Below, in pieces: positions 1-6,675 of a DNA stretch of 9,274 bases. Source of the stretch: an uncultured Clostridia bacterium (GTDB lineage Bacteria; Bacillota; Clostridia; Christensenellales; Borkfalkiaceae). The stretch covers positions 1 to 9,274 of the forward strand of contig USSJ01000026.1 of NCBI GenBank assembly GCA_900557285.1, written 5' to 3'. The notes under the pieces were generated by a model, which made no database searches, was not told where the DNA came from, and saw nothing but the letters and a program-made list of their open reading frames with translations. The translations under genes were made by a program, and so were the position numbers. The stretch's first letter is position 1. Each line of letters begins with the position of its first letter.

Positions 1-520
1 GTCCACCAGGTGTTCATGATACCAAGCTTGTCGTAGAATGTAAGCACCGAAGCCGTCGTGCCGATGGTAGGTATGCACATCGTCATAACTACCGCAAGTT
101 CGATCAGCCGTTTCCCCCTGAAATTGTACTTGGAAATCACATACCCGACTGCAGGCGGAAACACCAGCCCGCACGCAACGCAATAACGATCTGCGTGAGC
201 GAGTTTCCGAACATATCGATAAGTCCGATCGTAACGTGCTGACGCTTGCCGCCCACATAAGCCGTAAATTTGACAGTATATTCAAATACCTGCTTGTAAT
301 TGTCGAACAGATTGGAAAATGTCACGCCTTCAAAATTAAACATCGCCATCGGATCGGCGTTGTAATTGGCGACGACGCGGAAAGAGTTCAATATTACCCA
401 GACGAACATGAAAAGATAGCTCGCCGCAAAGATGATCATAAGGGTCAGGACAATAGCGGCAAAAGCAATATCCCCGCGCGTCAGTTTTTTGATCTTATAT
501 TGAGGTTTCACAATTTTCAT
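1..520 (-). pseudogene. Carbohydrate ABC transporter permease, MalG type (CUT1 family); frameshifted and cut by the window edge
   Basis: This is the second inner-membrane permease subunit of a sugar importer and would pair with the upstream MalF-type protein. The ATG at 520-518 shares its A with the TGA stop of that gene, so translation is probably coupled. A GGAGG lies 14 nt upstream, rather far for strong independent initiation. Residues 18-45 form the first membrane segment, followed by an extracytoplasmic stretch holding 'FSNLFDNYKQVF', typical of MalG-like proteins. The frame breaks at about codon 114 (bases 179-181) and reaches a stop at 137. One added base there restores the family-like continuation 'VACGLVFPPAVGYVISKYNF', and this second frame stays open to base 1 (about 59 codons, ending 'LGIMNTWW'). 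Both sides of the break read as good permease, so it is a recent mutation or a sequencing error. The EAA loop lies beyond the window. Family assignment is firm; functional status is not. Confidence 0.82.
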
Positions 521-1449
521 CAGTATTCTACGTCCCTCCAGAACCTTTCCATCAATCTCTTCGAGAACAATGTGATAACAGAACCCACGATCGCGATCAA
601 AACCCCGAACGCAGATACGAAGTTGAGATTTGTCCTCGCCTGCGAATTAACAATGACGACCAGTCCGATGGTACTTGTGCTGCTGTTGCCGTTGGTAAGC
701 AGCAGCGACGGCAGATACCAGCTGAATATACCTGAAATACAGGTCATGGAAACGGTCGTGATCGTCCCCCAGATCATCGGGATGACCATCATGAAAAACT
801 GCCGAAGATCGCTCGCACCGTCAATTCTCGCACTTTCGATAACGCTTTCCGAGATCCTGCTCATAGCCGAACTGAAATAGATCATGTTCGTACTGATACC
901 CGTCCAGATACTGAACAGCAGAATGAACCACCACGCCGTCTTCGGATCGCCCAGAAAACCATTGGCAGGTACCAGGTGTCCCAAGCCGATCGTTTGCAGA
1001 ATCTGCGTGACAAAACCGAAATCGCGGCTGATTGCCATCTTAAAGCACAAACAGAGCACCACCGCAGATATTACGGTCGGAATAAAGAGTACGACACTGA
1101 AAAATTTGCTCGCACAATATTTCTTATAAATGACATAAGAAAACAAGAGCGAAATAGGCATGTCGATCAAAAGCGACAGCGGCAAAATGGAAAGCGAATT
1201 GAGGATCGCCCTCGGATTTTCCAGCGTGGAAGAAGCGCTCAAACCAATAAACGTGGTAATAACGCTTCTGTAGTTGTTAAACCCGTAAAACCTGTCGCTT
1301 GCGTCCTGGAAGGAGCTTATGATCATGGAGATATTCATACCGATCGAAAAAATACAAAAATGGATGACCGGCCAAAGCAAAATAAGATATACAAACAGGG
1401 AATCACGGATCTTTGCCCGCATAAATTTTTTTGACGACACTTTTTCCAT
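520..1449 (-). CDS. Carbohydrate ABC transporter permease, MalF/UgpA type (CUT1 family)
   Basis: A 309-residue inner-membrane subunit of a CUT1 sugar ABC importer, of usual length for the family. Hydrophobic segments fall at about residues 17-40, 84-108, 117-138, 171-195, 222-246 and 277-295, giving the expected six. The cytoplasmic EAA loop that docks the ATPase is clear at about residues 203-224: 'ESARIDGASDLRQFFMMVIP', with the conserved D210-G211-A212 and P224. The gene starts 3 nt after the stop of the substrate-binding protein and ends on a one-base overlap with the next permease. It has only a weak Shine-Dalgarno, so it is almost certainly translated as part of the operon. No ATP-binding subunit is present here; in Firmicutes many CUT1 systems use a shared MsmK/UgpC-like ATPase encoded elsewhere. 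The substrate cannot be read from the permease. The linked fucosidase suggests a fucosylated oligosaccharide (inference). Confidence 0.93.
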   Translation of the reverse strand: MEKVSSKKFMRAKIRDSLFVYLILLWPVIHFCIFSIGMNISMIISSFQDASDRFYGFNNYRSVITTFIGLSASSTLENPRAILNSLSILPLSLLIDMPISLLFSYVIYKKYCASKFFSVVLFIPTVISAVVLCLCFKMAISRDFGFVTQILQTIGLGHLVPANGFLGDPKTAWWFILLFSIWTGISTNMIYFSSAMSRISESVIESARIDGASDLRQFFMMVIPMIWGTITTVSMTCISGIFSWYLPSLLLTNGNSSTSTIGLVVIVNSQARTNLNFVSAFGVLIAIVGSVITLFSKRLMERFWRDVEY

Positions 1450-1452
1450 AAT

Positions 1453-2880
1453 TTATTTTAAACCTGCCGCACGCAGTTTACTGTCCCAAAGAGCACAATA
1501 CCCTTGATAGTTATTTTCCAGGATCTTGTCGATGTCGTTGATCGTATAACCTGACTGATTGGTCAGCATTTTGTCCGTAAACATTTGGAGCGTATCCCCT
1601 TTTGCATTGTACAGCGCGCCCATCACGCCACCCGTGAGATACATGATATTGTTGGAACCTTTCATGACAACCTGATTGTTCAATACAATTTCGGTAACCG
1701 TACGCGAAAAATCGTTGAGTTTTGCCATATCATTTTCGGTGAAGGTGTATTTGAACGACATAGGTGTACCCAGACTCTTATGCAACGAAACGCAGTTCTC
1801 TTCGGTGAAAACAAATTTCAGAAATTCAAGCGCAAGTTCTTTTTCCTCTGCCTTTGCCGGAATAAAGAACACTTCTGCGGGAATATCGATGAATGCCGTA
1901 CGTACCGTCTGCGTCGTGTCCACCTGCGGCAGATTGGCAAATCCGTATTCGAACGTATCGGATGTTATACTGTCTTTCATCTCCGTTTCAAACCAACCGC
2001 CCGAAGGGCAGAAAACGCAATCCCCGTTCAGGAAGTTCTGCTGTTGCTGGATATTATTCTTTTCGCCGCAGCCGAGGATCGAGTTCCGGCTGTATTCGCC
2101 GTCCGAGTTGATCAGCTTACACATCGCCGTCAGCGCATTTTTGATCGAATCATTGATAAGCGTGTCGCGATCGGGTGTTGTACCCTGTTGTCCCAGATAA
2201 TTATACCAATCCTGCCCGCCGTTTCCCTGCGCCCAAAGTCCGCGGAACATTCTGTCCAGATCGTCCACCGTACCGCCCCAGCTCATCGGCTTGACAGCAC
2301 GCCCGTTGATCGTACCCAGTTCATTGATCTTATCGCAAAGGTCCAAAAGTCCCTGCCACGTTTCCGGAAATTCTCCCTGCACATATTCTCCGTTTGACGG
2401 GATCACATCCAGATATTCCTGATTGTATACAAATCCCGTAGGAGGCATGAACGGCGCAAGCATGTAACGCTCGCCTTCATAAATACCGTAAGACGCGACA
2501 TCATCCGCAATGCGGTCTTCCAATCCGCTGATCGGATATAAAAGGCCGTCTTTTGCCCAATCGTACCACAGATCGGACGTCGTTGCAAAATAAAGATCAT
2601 CCAGAATATAACTGTCGGACAAGAAAATACTGCGCACCTCGCTGTTCAGCGAAGGGTTCCAGTTGATCTGCACGTCGCAGCCCGTCTCGTCTTCAAAAGC
2701 AATGGCATAGTCGTCCAGCCAAGTGTCATAACCGCTCAGACGCATACTGATCAGAAGCGTCCTGCCTTCATAATTACCGTCCCCGGAGCCGCCTGTAATG
2801 CCGCCCGGACTTCTGGTGCAAGCCGAAAAAGTCAGAACAGCAAAAATCAAACCGAGCAAAATACAAACCGTCTTTTTCAT
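1453..2880 (-). CDS. Extracellular sugar-binding lipoprotein of an ABC transporter (family 1 solute-binding protein)
   Basis: A 475-residue substrate-binding protein that captures an oligosaccharide outside the membrane and delivers it to the two downstream permeases. The N-terminus has K2-K3, a hydrophobic core, and a lipobox-like 'LTFSAC', giving lipidated Cys21. Phe at -3 is slightly unusual. A Ser/Gly/Asn-rich tether (about residues 22-38) follows. The body has hallmarks of type I sugar-binding proteins: 'YAIAFEDETGCDVQI' early, 'GFVYNQEYLDVI' and 'FPETWQGLLDLCDKINE' near the first hinge, and 'ALEFLKFVFTEENC' late. The Trp- and Tyr-rich segments 'MFRGLWAQGNGGQDWYNYL' and 'GGWFETEM' could stack on sugar rings. 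The ATG is supported by AGGAGAA at 2894-2888, 7 nt upstream. The gene lies 63 nt after the surface-protein gene and 3 nt before the MalF-type gene. Family assignment is firm. The substrate is unknown; fucosylated glycan is inferred from context only. Confidence 0.93.
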   Translation of the reverse strand: MKKTVCILLGLIFAVLTFSACTRSPGGITGGSGDGNYEGRTLLISMRLSGYDTWLDDYAIAFEDETGCDVQINWNPSLNSEVRSIFLSDSYILDDLYFATTSDLWYDWAKDGLLYPISGLEDRIADDVASYGIYEGERYMLAPFMPPTGFVYNQEYLDVIPSNGEYVQGEFPETWQGLLDLCDKINELGTINGRAVKPMSWGGTVDDLDRMFRGLWAQGNGGQDWYNYLGQQGTTPDRDTLINDSIKNALTAMCKLINSDGEYSRNSILGCGEKNNIQQQQNFLNGDCVFCPSGGWFETEMKDSITSDTFEYGFANLPQVDTTQTVRTAFIDIPAEVFFIPAKAEEKELALEFLKFVFTEENCVSLHKSLGTPMSFKYTFTENDMAKLNDFSRTVTEIVLNNQVVMKGSNNIMYLTGGVMGALYNAKGDTLQMFTDKMLTNQSGYTINDIDKILENNYQGYCALWDSKLRAAGLK

Positions 2881-2943
2881 TTTTAAATTCTCCTATGATA
2901 ATTTTTTGCCGAAATTCTTTTTCGGCTCGCATCCGCTTTTCTC
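2881..2943 (-). promoter_or_regulatory. Intercistronic stem-loop between surface-protein and binding-protein genes
   Basis: This 63-nt gap holds a perfect 7-bp stem (GCCGAAA / TTTCGGC) with a 5-nt loop at 2908-2926. On the transcribed minus strand it is followed by an A-rich run, not a U-tract, so it does not look like an intrinsic terminator. It lies about 14 nt upstream of the Shine-Dalgarno of the binding-protein gene (2894-2888). In sugar ABC operons such hairpins often mark mRNA processing or stability points that raise the amount of the binding protein over other subunits. That role is inferred here. Confidence 0.5.
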
Positions 2944-3060
2944 TTATCTCTCTGATTTTCTCTTTCTGATCGCCACTACGGCTGCCGCACCGAGTACGAT
3001 CGCCGAAACAAGCACGGAAGATACGCTGATCGCGGAATTGCATCCGCCGCCCGCAGTCTC
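2944..3060 (-). other. C-terminal tripartite surface-retention signal with conserved-type Gly-Gly-Gly-Cys motif
   Basis: The last 39 residues of the surface protein comprise an acidic patch, a glycine-rich motif ending in Cys816, about 20 hydrophobic residues, and a basic tail. The layout matches the general pattern of C-terminal sorting signals, but a Gly-Gly-Cys motif takes the place of LPXTG. It resembles the Synergist-CTERM and MYXO-CTERM classes, where the invariant Cys is thought to be a processing or modification site. The resemblance is from memory and not computed. A plain C-terminal transmembrane anchor is the simpler alternative. Confidence 0.6.
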
Positions 3061-5487
3061 ATCCCCGTCTTGCTGCTGTTGCTGCTGTTGCTCCTGTTGC
3101 TGGCTTTCGCCTGTCCCTACCGTAACGGTAGCTGCTTCGCTTTCAAACGTTCCGAATTCGTTGGTCACGACCGCCGCCACTTTCACAACGCCGTCCGCCA
3201 CTCCTTTCAGATAATAACGGTCGTTCTCTTCATTGTAAACGATCTGCGCGAAATCCGCGCCTTCCACGATCTTGTAAGAAATCGTTTCCCCGATGATCTC
3301 TTTTGTATTGGTCGCCTGCAAACGGATCTGTTTGCCTACATCCACAGAATCGTCATTCAGATCCAGCGCCAACCCGCTGCTTGCCGTAACCGTCGTACTG
3401 AACGGATAAATGGTCACCGATCCGTTACCCTTCAAAGTTCCGTCAAAACAGGTGGGAAGCGTACCTGTACCCTGCAATCCGAAATTGTCTTCCAGGAACA
3501 TTTCATCGTCTATGTAAAGCGTCAGACGTTCACCGGAAGTCAAACCATCCACAAACAGCTGCACAGCCTGTGCATACGGCATGGCAAGCGTGACGGTTTT
3601 CGACGCGCGGCCATCCCAGTCGCGGTCGAGCTGCACAAGACGCACCGTTACTTTTACCTTCGTCCCTTCCGGCATGCTGTAGGCCTTGGTTTTGTATGCC
3701 GTTACCGCCCCCGCATACGACTGAATGGTGAACTCGTCAGGCGTAAAAATAACCTGATATCCCGCGCTGCAGTTGTTGTCTTCATAGCGATCGGTAAAGA
3801 ACGCCAGCGTCAGCGTGTAATCTCCCGTAAAGGAAAGATACATATCGTTTTTAGAGTTGTTGATGAATTTACGGCAGTTGATAATGTCCAGCGCCTCCGT
3901 ATCGGACGTCGATGTGTAGGTCTTTCCGTCCTGACCGATGGGCAGATAATCGGAAATGTCGTGATCCACAATTGTCGCCGCCTCGGTATATTCGGGTGCG
4001 TATTTAGCCGTAACATTTGTGGTTTTATCGATGGGAAGGATCCGTAAGGGTGAAGTACGCACGTACGACGCCGATGCGATACGCACATAACCGCCCGTTT
4101 CAGCATGCGAAAAAATATTGCTCCCCCCGTATGTGCACTGCACATAGAGTGATTTCCCTTGAGAATTGATGACTTCGATATAAATGGTAAGCAGTTCCTG
4201 ACCGTTCTTTGTCTGCGAACTGAAACGTCCCGCTTCAACCGTAAATTCCTCGCCTCTGGGCAGGAAATTCTCATCATATCCCGTCAATGTCGTAAGTTCC
4301 ACCGAACTATAATTCGGACTCTTTAACCCGTTCGGATAGAACTGTATACGCCGAGGTCCGCCCGTCATATCCCAGAGAAAACGTACAACGTATGACCCCG
4401 TAGACGATACATAAGGACTCTGCGACGTTGCCCCCAGTTCGACAAAAATATCGACGTTCGTTTCCTTCTTTTGCTCGGCATTAAACATCGGGTCGAGAAT
4501 GGTTTCCGCTGTAGCCGGATCTTGCGAATCATTCGCAGAACGGAATTTGATCGCATAATCTCCTGTGTACTTTCCGTTGTTTTCCTTATTTTTGAAGGAA
4601 ATGTTCGGATTTCTGTCGTCAAACACCGTCGCATCCAGAAGGAAATTGCCGTCATCCGTAACCGTTGCACCAGTGGTCAGCGTATAAAGGCTCACCGTTT
4701 CCATGAAGTCTTCAATATCCATCACATTGACATTGCTCATATCTGCAGGCTTCTGAGTAGAAGTTTTCGAATAATCTTCATCAGGTCCGATGACAGGTTC
4801 ATCCGACACGTCTACGCCCGCATCCTTCAACCCAAGCGTTGCCGTAGCGTCTGAAACATACAGGCGTACAATATTACTCTCTTTAATCGTTTCGCCGAAA
4901 GCGGGATCCACCGTGGTTTTACTAAAATCATAACTGAAATTATCTACCGGCTTTATTACATCTTTCGTTTCCTGATCTGTAAAATAAAGACTTGCCGTAA
5001 AGCTGTTATAGTCCGCTCCCCATTCCAAACTCACATCCACAGTATATGTCTTCCCGGTCTGTGTGGGGAAAGTCTTCTGTTCGCTTAGTGCCGCCTCAGG
5101 TTTATTGGAATAGATAACTCCGCCGACCTTATCTCCGTTCGTCCCACCTGAAAAGATCAGAAACCGCAGCCCCTGCGAATTGCTCGTATCACTCGTTTTG
5201 AAAATCAGCCAGATTTGGCCTTTTGCTTCCGTAAGTTCCAAATCAAAACTTAATTTGATCTTGTTATTGTTTTCCGCAAAATTGTAGGTGCCGTAATAAT
5301 TTTTACCGGGTTTCGTCTCGATCCAACTGTTTGCAGCTTTTGCAAAATCTCCGCCAAGGTCGCTCAGTTTGGTCGTTTCCTCTTCCGCCGAAACGGGTGA
5401 AACAAACAGCACTGCCGATAGGCAAAGCGCCGCCGCACAAACGAGTGCCAAAATAACAACATACAGTTTTCGTGCTTTTGCCAACAT
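2944..5487 (-). CDS. Large secreted surface protein: beta-sandwich modules, bacterial Ig-like domain, Gln-rich linker, C-terminal Cys-type membrane anchor
   Basis: An 847-residue protein with no recognisable enzyme motif. The start is ATG 5487, chosen because AGGAGG lies at 5500-5495, 7 nt upstream, and a clean signal peptide follows (residues 1-34, probable cleavage after Val-Ser-Ala34). An upstream in-frame ATG at 5634 would add 49 residues that spoil the signal. Three regions rich in alternating beta-strand patterns (about 36-225, 256-482, 511-695) resemble concanavalin/LamG-type carbohydrate-binding folds; recurring elements include 'TGDYAIKF' / 'TGDYTLTL' and 'GGYVRIASA'. Residues 700-793 look like a bacterial Ig-like (BIG2-type) domain, with 'VDVGKQIRLQATN' and 'YLKGVADGVVKVAAVV'. 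Then come a Gln tract (796-806), an acidic patch, G813-G814-G815-C816, a hydrophobic helix (about 820-840) and a basic tail RKRKSER. No LPXTG motif is present. As first gene of the ABC operon it may bind glycan for the importer (inference). It could instead be an adhesin. Confidence 0.85.
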   Translation of the reverse strand: MLAKARKLYVVILALVCAAALCLSAVLFVSPVSAEEETTKLSDLGGDFAKAANSWIETKPGKNYYGTYNFAENNNKIKLSFDLELTEAKGQIWLIFKTSDTSNSQGLRFLIFSGGTNGDKVGGVIYSNKPEAALSEQKTFPTQTGKTYTVDVSLEWGADYNSFTASLYFTDQETKDVIKPVDNFSYDFSKTTVDPAFGETIKESNIVRLYVSDATATLGLKDAGVDVSDEPVIGPDEDYSKTSTQKPADMSNVNVMDIEDFMETVSLYTLTTGATVTDDGNFLLDATVFDDRNPNISFKNKENNGKYTGDYAIKFRSANDSQDPATAETILDPMFNAEQKKETNVDIFVELGATSQSPYVSSTGSYVVRFLWDMTGGPRRIQFYPNGLKSPNYSSVELTTLTGYDENFLPRGEEFTVEAGRFSSQTKNGQELLTIYIEVINSQGKSLYVQCTYGGSNIFSHAETGGYVRIASASYVRTSPLRILPIDKTTNVTAKYAPEYTEAATIVDHDISDYLPIGQDGKTYTSTSDTEALDIINCRKFINNSKNDMYLSFTGDYTLTLAFFTDRYEDNNCSAGYQVIFTPDEFTIQSYAGAVTAYKTKAYSMPEGTKVKVTVRLVQLDRDWDGRASKTVTLAMPYAQAVQLFVDGLTSGERLTLYIDDEMFLEDNFGLQGTGTLPTCFDGTLKGNGSVTIYPFSTTVTASSGLALDLNDDSVDVGKQIRLQATNTKEIIGETISYKIVEGADFAQIVYNEENDRYYLKGVADGVVKVAAVVTNEFGTFESEAATVTVGTGESQQQEQQQQQQQDGDETAGGGCNSAISVSSVLVSAIVLGAAAVVAIRKRKSER
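3070..3102 (-). repeat. CAG/CAA trinucleotide tract encoding a Gln-rich linker
   Basis: Eleven consecutive codons, all CAG or CAA except one GAG, encode a tract of ten Gln and one Glu (residues 796-806 of the surface protein). It sits between the Ig-like domain and the membrane anchor, where a flexible spacer would be expected. Mixed CAG/CAA use limits but does not exclude slippage. Changes in multiples of three bases would only alter spacer length and so be tolerated. Confidence 0.85.
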
Positions 5488-5612
5488 TCTTTTTCCTCCT
5501 AATCTTTTTCTCCTCTGTCTCTGCATAAAAATGCGCGCGAATTTATACAGAAACATTTCAGCATGCATCAAAAAGTGCATACTTCTGTCCCAATTTCCCT
5601 TCTGTATTATAA
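5488..5612 (-). promoter_or_regulatory. 5' leader of the surface-protein/ABC operon with strong ribosome binding site
   Basis: About 120 nt of untranslated leader is predicted if transcription starts just downstream of the promoter at 5613-5641. It ends in a purine-rich run with AGGAGG at 5500-5495, 7 nt before the ATG. A short inverted repeat ATGCA / TGCAT (5563-5567 and 5576-5580, 8-nt spacer) lies in it, and TGCAT-like words recur at 5522-5526 and 5564-5568. No known riboswitch architecture was recognised. The leader reads open in frame with the surface protein, but that extension is not credible as coding. Confidence 0.45.
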
Positions 5613-5641
5613 ATTTTACCCCATAATTTTCCACAAATCAA
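5613..5641 (-). promoter_or_regulatory. Candidate sigma-A promoter of the surface-protein/ABC operon
   Basis: On the minus strand, TTGATT (5641-5636) and TAAAAT (5618-5613) are separated by 17 nt, a good match to a vegetative promoter. A second -10-like TATAAT lies just downstream at 5611-5606 but has no fitting -35. The promoter lies 46 nt beyond the terminator of the regulator gene, so the operon is probably transcribed independently of it. Confidence 0.55.
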
Positions 5642-5686
5642 GTCCGCCTCTTCTCACGTTTTTGCGTTTTCTTATCATCATTTACG

Positions 5687-5726
5687 AAAATAGCCGGCTT
5701 TGAAAACATTCAAAGCCGGCTATTTT
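5687..5726 (-). terminator. Intrinsic terminator of the AraC-type regulator gene
   Basis: A perfect 18-bp inverted repeat (left arm AAAATAGCCGGCTTTGAA) has a 4-nt loop. The outer AAAA/TTTT pairs supply a short U-tract on either strand. It begins 38 nt after the stop codon of the regulator gene, as expected for its terminator on the minus strand. The symmetric form would also work on the plus strand, but no plus-strand gene ends here. Confidence 0.88.
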
Positions 5727-5764
5727 CTCTCCGCACACGACAGTTAAAAAATGTACTGCGATTT

Positions 5765-6583
5765 TTATTTTTCATCCGGTTCCTTGCCTCTTCCATAAGA
5801 ACTGTTTTTCCGGTACAGGACAGGCGTAACACCGAATACTGCGGCAAATCTTCTGGAAAAATAAAACCTGTCACAAAATCCGAGCGTTTCGCTGATCTCG
5901 TCGATCGTGAATGTATTCCCCGCAAGCAGGCTCTTCGCTTTCGTAAATACCTGCCTTTCCACATATTCGTGCAGTCCCGTCCCCGTTTCACGCTTGAAAC
6001 TCTTCCGCAAATTGCTCTCCGAAACAAACAGCTCCGCCGCCAATTTCTTTGCGTGCCAATCGATGCGGGTATACTGCAGAATGACCTCCATCGCCGTGCG
6101 GACAAGCCTGCTGTAGCGCGGCACTTGCGTTTTCAGCGAAAACTGCTCCCCGAATTCACCCAAAACACTGCCCAATACCCCCTTTACATACAAAAGCCCG
6201 GCGTAATCGGTGCTGAACAGCTTTTCCCGCAATGCCTCATACTGCTCTGCCGAAAACGGCATAACACCGATCCGCTTTGCCTGCGTAAAAATATCGCTGC
6301 CGTCTTCCGCTGTCACGTTCACATGAAAATAAATCTTTTCAAGATGTTTGCATCCGTACGAAAAAGTAAGCCCCGCAGGCACAAAATAGAGATACCCTCC
6401 CTGCATTTGCACCGTCTCGCCTTGCTCGGGACGCAGATACCCGTTCCCCTCTTTTACAAAATACAGCCGCGAAAAAGGATCGTTTACCCCTTCTTTTTTC
6501 CATTCCTCGCCCAAAACGATACAGCCCTGCAGGCTTACGCTGACCGAGAGGCCGTTCAGACTCATGCCGTCCGTTTCAACCAT
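5765..6583 (-). CDS. AraC-family transcriptional regulator
   Basis: A 272-residue DNA-binding regulator, usual length for the family. Residues about 30-85 form a cupin-like sensing domain ('SRLYFVKEGNGYL', 'GGYLYFVPAGLTFSY'). Residues about 174-258 hold the double helix-turn-helix: 'AKKLAAELFVSESNLRKSFK' for the first, and 'TIDEISETLGFCDRFYFSRR' with 'FGVTPVLYRK' for the second, matching the AraC signature. The start is ATG 6583, supported by GAGG 8 nt upstream. An upstream in-frame ATG (6718) would overlap the divergent fucosidase gene and has no support, and ATG 6565 is a weaker alternative. The gene is divergent from the fucosidase across 92 bp and lies upstream of the ABC operon, so it probably activates one or both in response to a sugar (inference). 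A strong terminator follows it. Confidence 0.93.
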   Translation of the reverse strand: MVETDGMSLNGLSVSVSLQGCIVLGEEWKKEGVNDPFSRLYFVKEGNGYLRPEQGETVQMQGGYLYFVPAGLTFSYGCKHLEKIYFHVNVTAEDGSDIFTQAKRIGVMPFSAEQYEALREKLFSTDYAGLLYVKGVLGSVLGEFGEQFSLKTQVPRYSRLVRTAMEVILQYTRIDWHAKKLAAELFVSESNLRKSFKRETGTGLHEYVERQVFTKAKSLLAGNTFTIDEISETLGFCDRFYFSRRFAAVFGVTPVLYRKNSSYGRGKEPDEK

Positions 6584-6607
6584 GACAAAAACCTCATATT
6601 TTAAACC

Positions 6608-6629
6608 GCAAAATACATTGAATTTTTGC
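6608..6629. promoter_or_regulatory. Candidate operator in the divergent regulator-fucosidase intergenic region
   Basis: An inverted repeat GCAAAA / TTTTGC with a 10-nt spacer overlaps the -35 element of the fucosidase promoter. A related word TTTTTGC occurs at 5659-5665, about 18 bp upstream of the -35 of the surface-protein promoter. The position suits a binding site for the linked AraC-type protein, but the words are short and AT-rich, so chance is possible. Confidence 0.3.
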
Positions 6630-6645
6630 TTACATTCGTTATAAT
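6618..6645 (+). promoter_or_regulatory. Candidate sigma-A promoter of the fucosidase gene
   Basis: TTGAAT (6618-6623) and a perfect TATAAT (6640-6645) are separated by 16 nt. Transcription would begin near 6652 and give a leader of about 24 nt. It contains GGAGG at 6664-6668, 7 nt before the ATG. No equally good promoter for the divergent regulator was seen in the same gap. Confidence 0.65.
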
Positions 6646-6675
6646 TTATCTTAATTTTATTACGGAGGGACGCAA

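Noticed and set aside
236..880. A 214-codon open frame on the plus strand
   Set aside because: It is antisense to both permease genes, which have clear family motifs; its composition is that of a shadow frame.
1585..2397. A 270-codon open frame on the plus strand
   Set aside because: It is antisense to the sugar-binding lipoprotein and shows no protein family pattern or start signal.
2944..3060. Sortase LPXTG anchor in the surface protein
   Set aside because: No LPXTG-like pentapeptide is present before the hydrophobic segment; the motif there is Gly-Gly-Gly-Cys.
3070..4047. A 325-codon open frame on the plus strand
   Set aside because: It lies entirely antisense to the well-supported surface-protein gene, begins inside the Gln-codon repeat (read as poly-Leu), and has no ribosome binding site or recognisable domain.
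5488..5634. N-terminal extension of the surface protein from ATG 5634
   Set aside because: It would put 49 non-signal residues before a clean signal peptide, and the AGGAGG 7 nt before ATG 5487 fixes the shorter start.
5687..5726. The 18-bp palindrome as a mobile-element end or regulator site
   Set aside because: Its place 38 nt after a stop codon and the outer A/T runs fit an intrinsic terminator, and no second copy was seen in the window.
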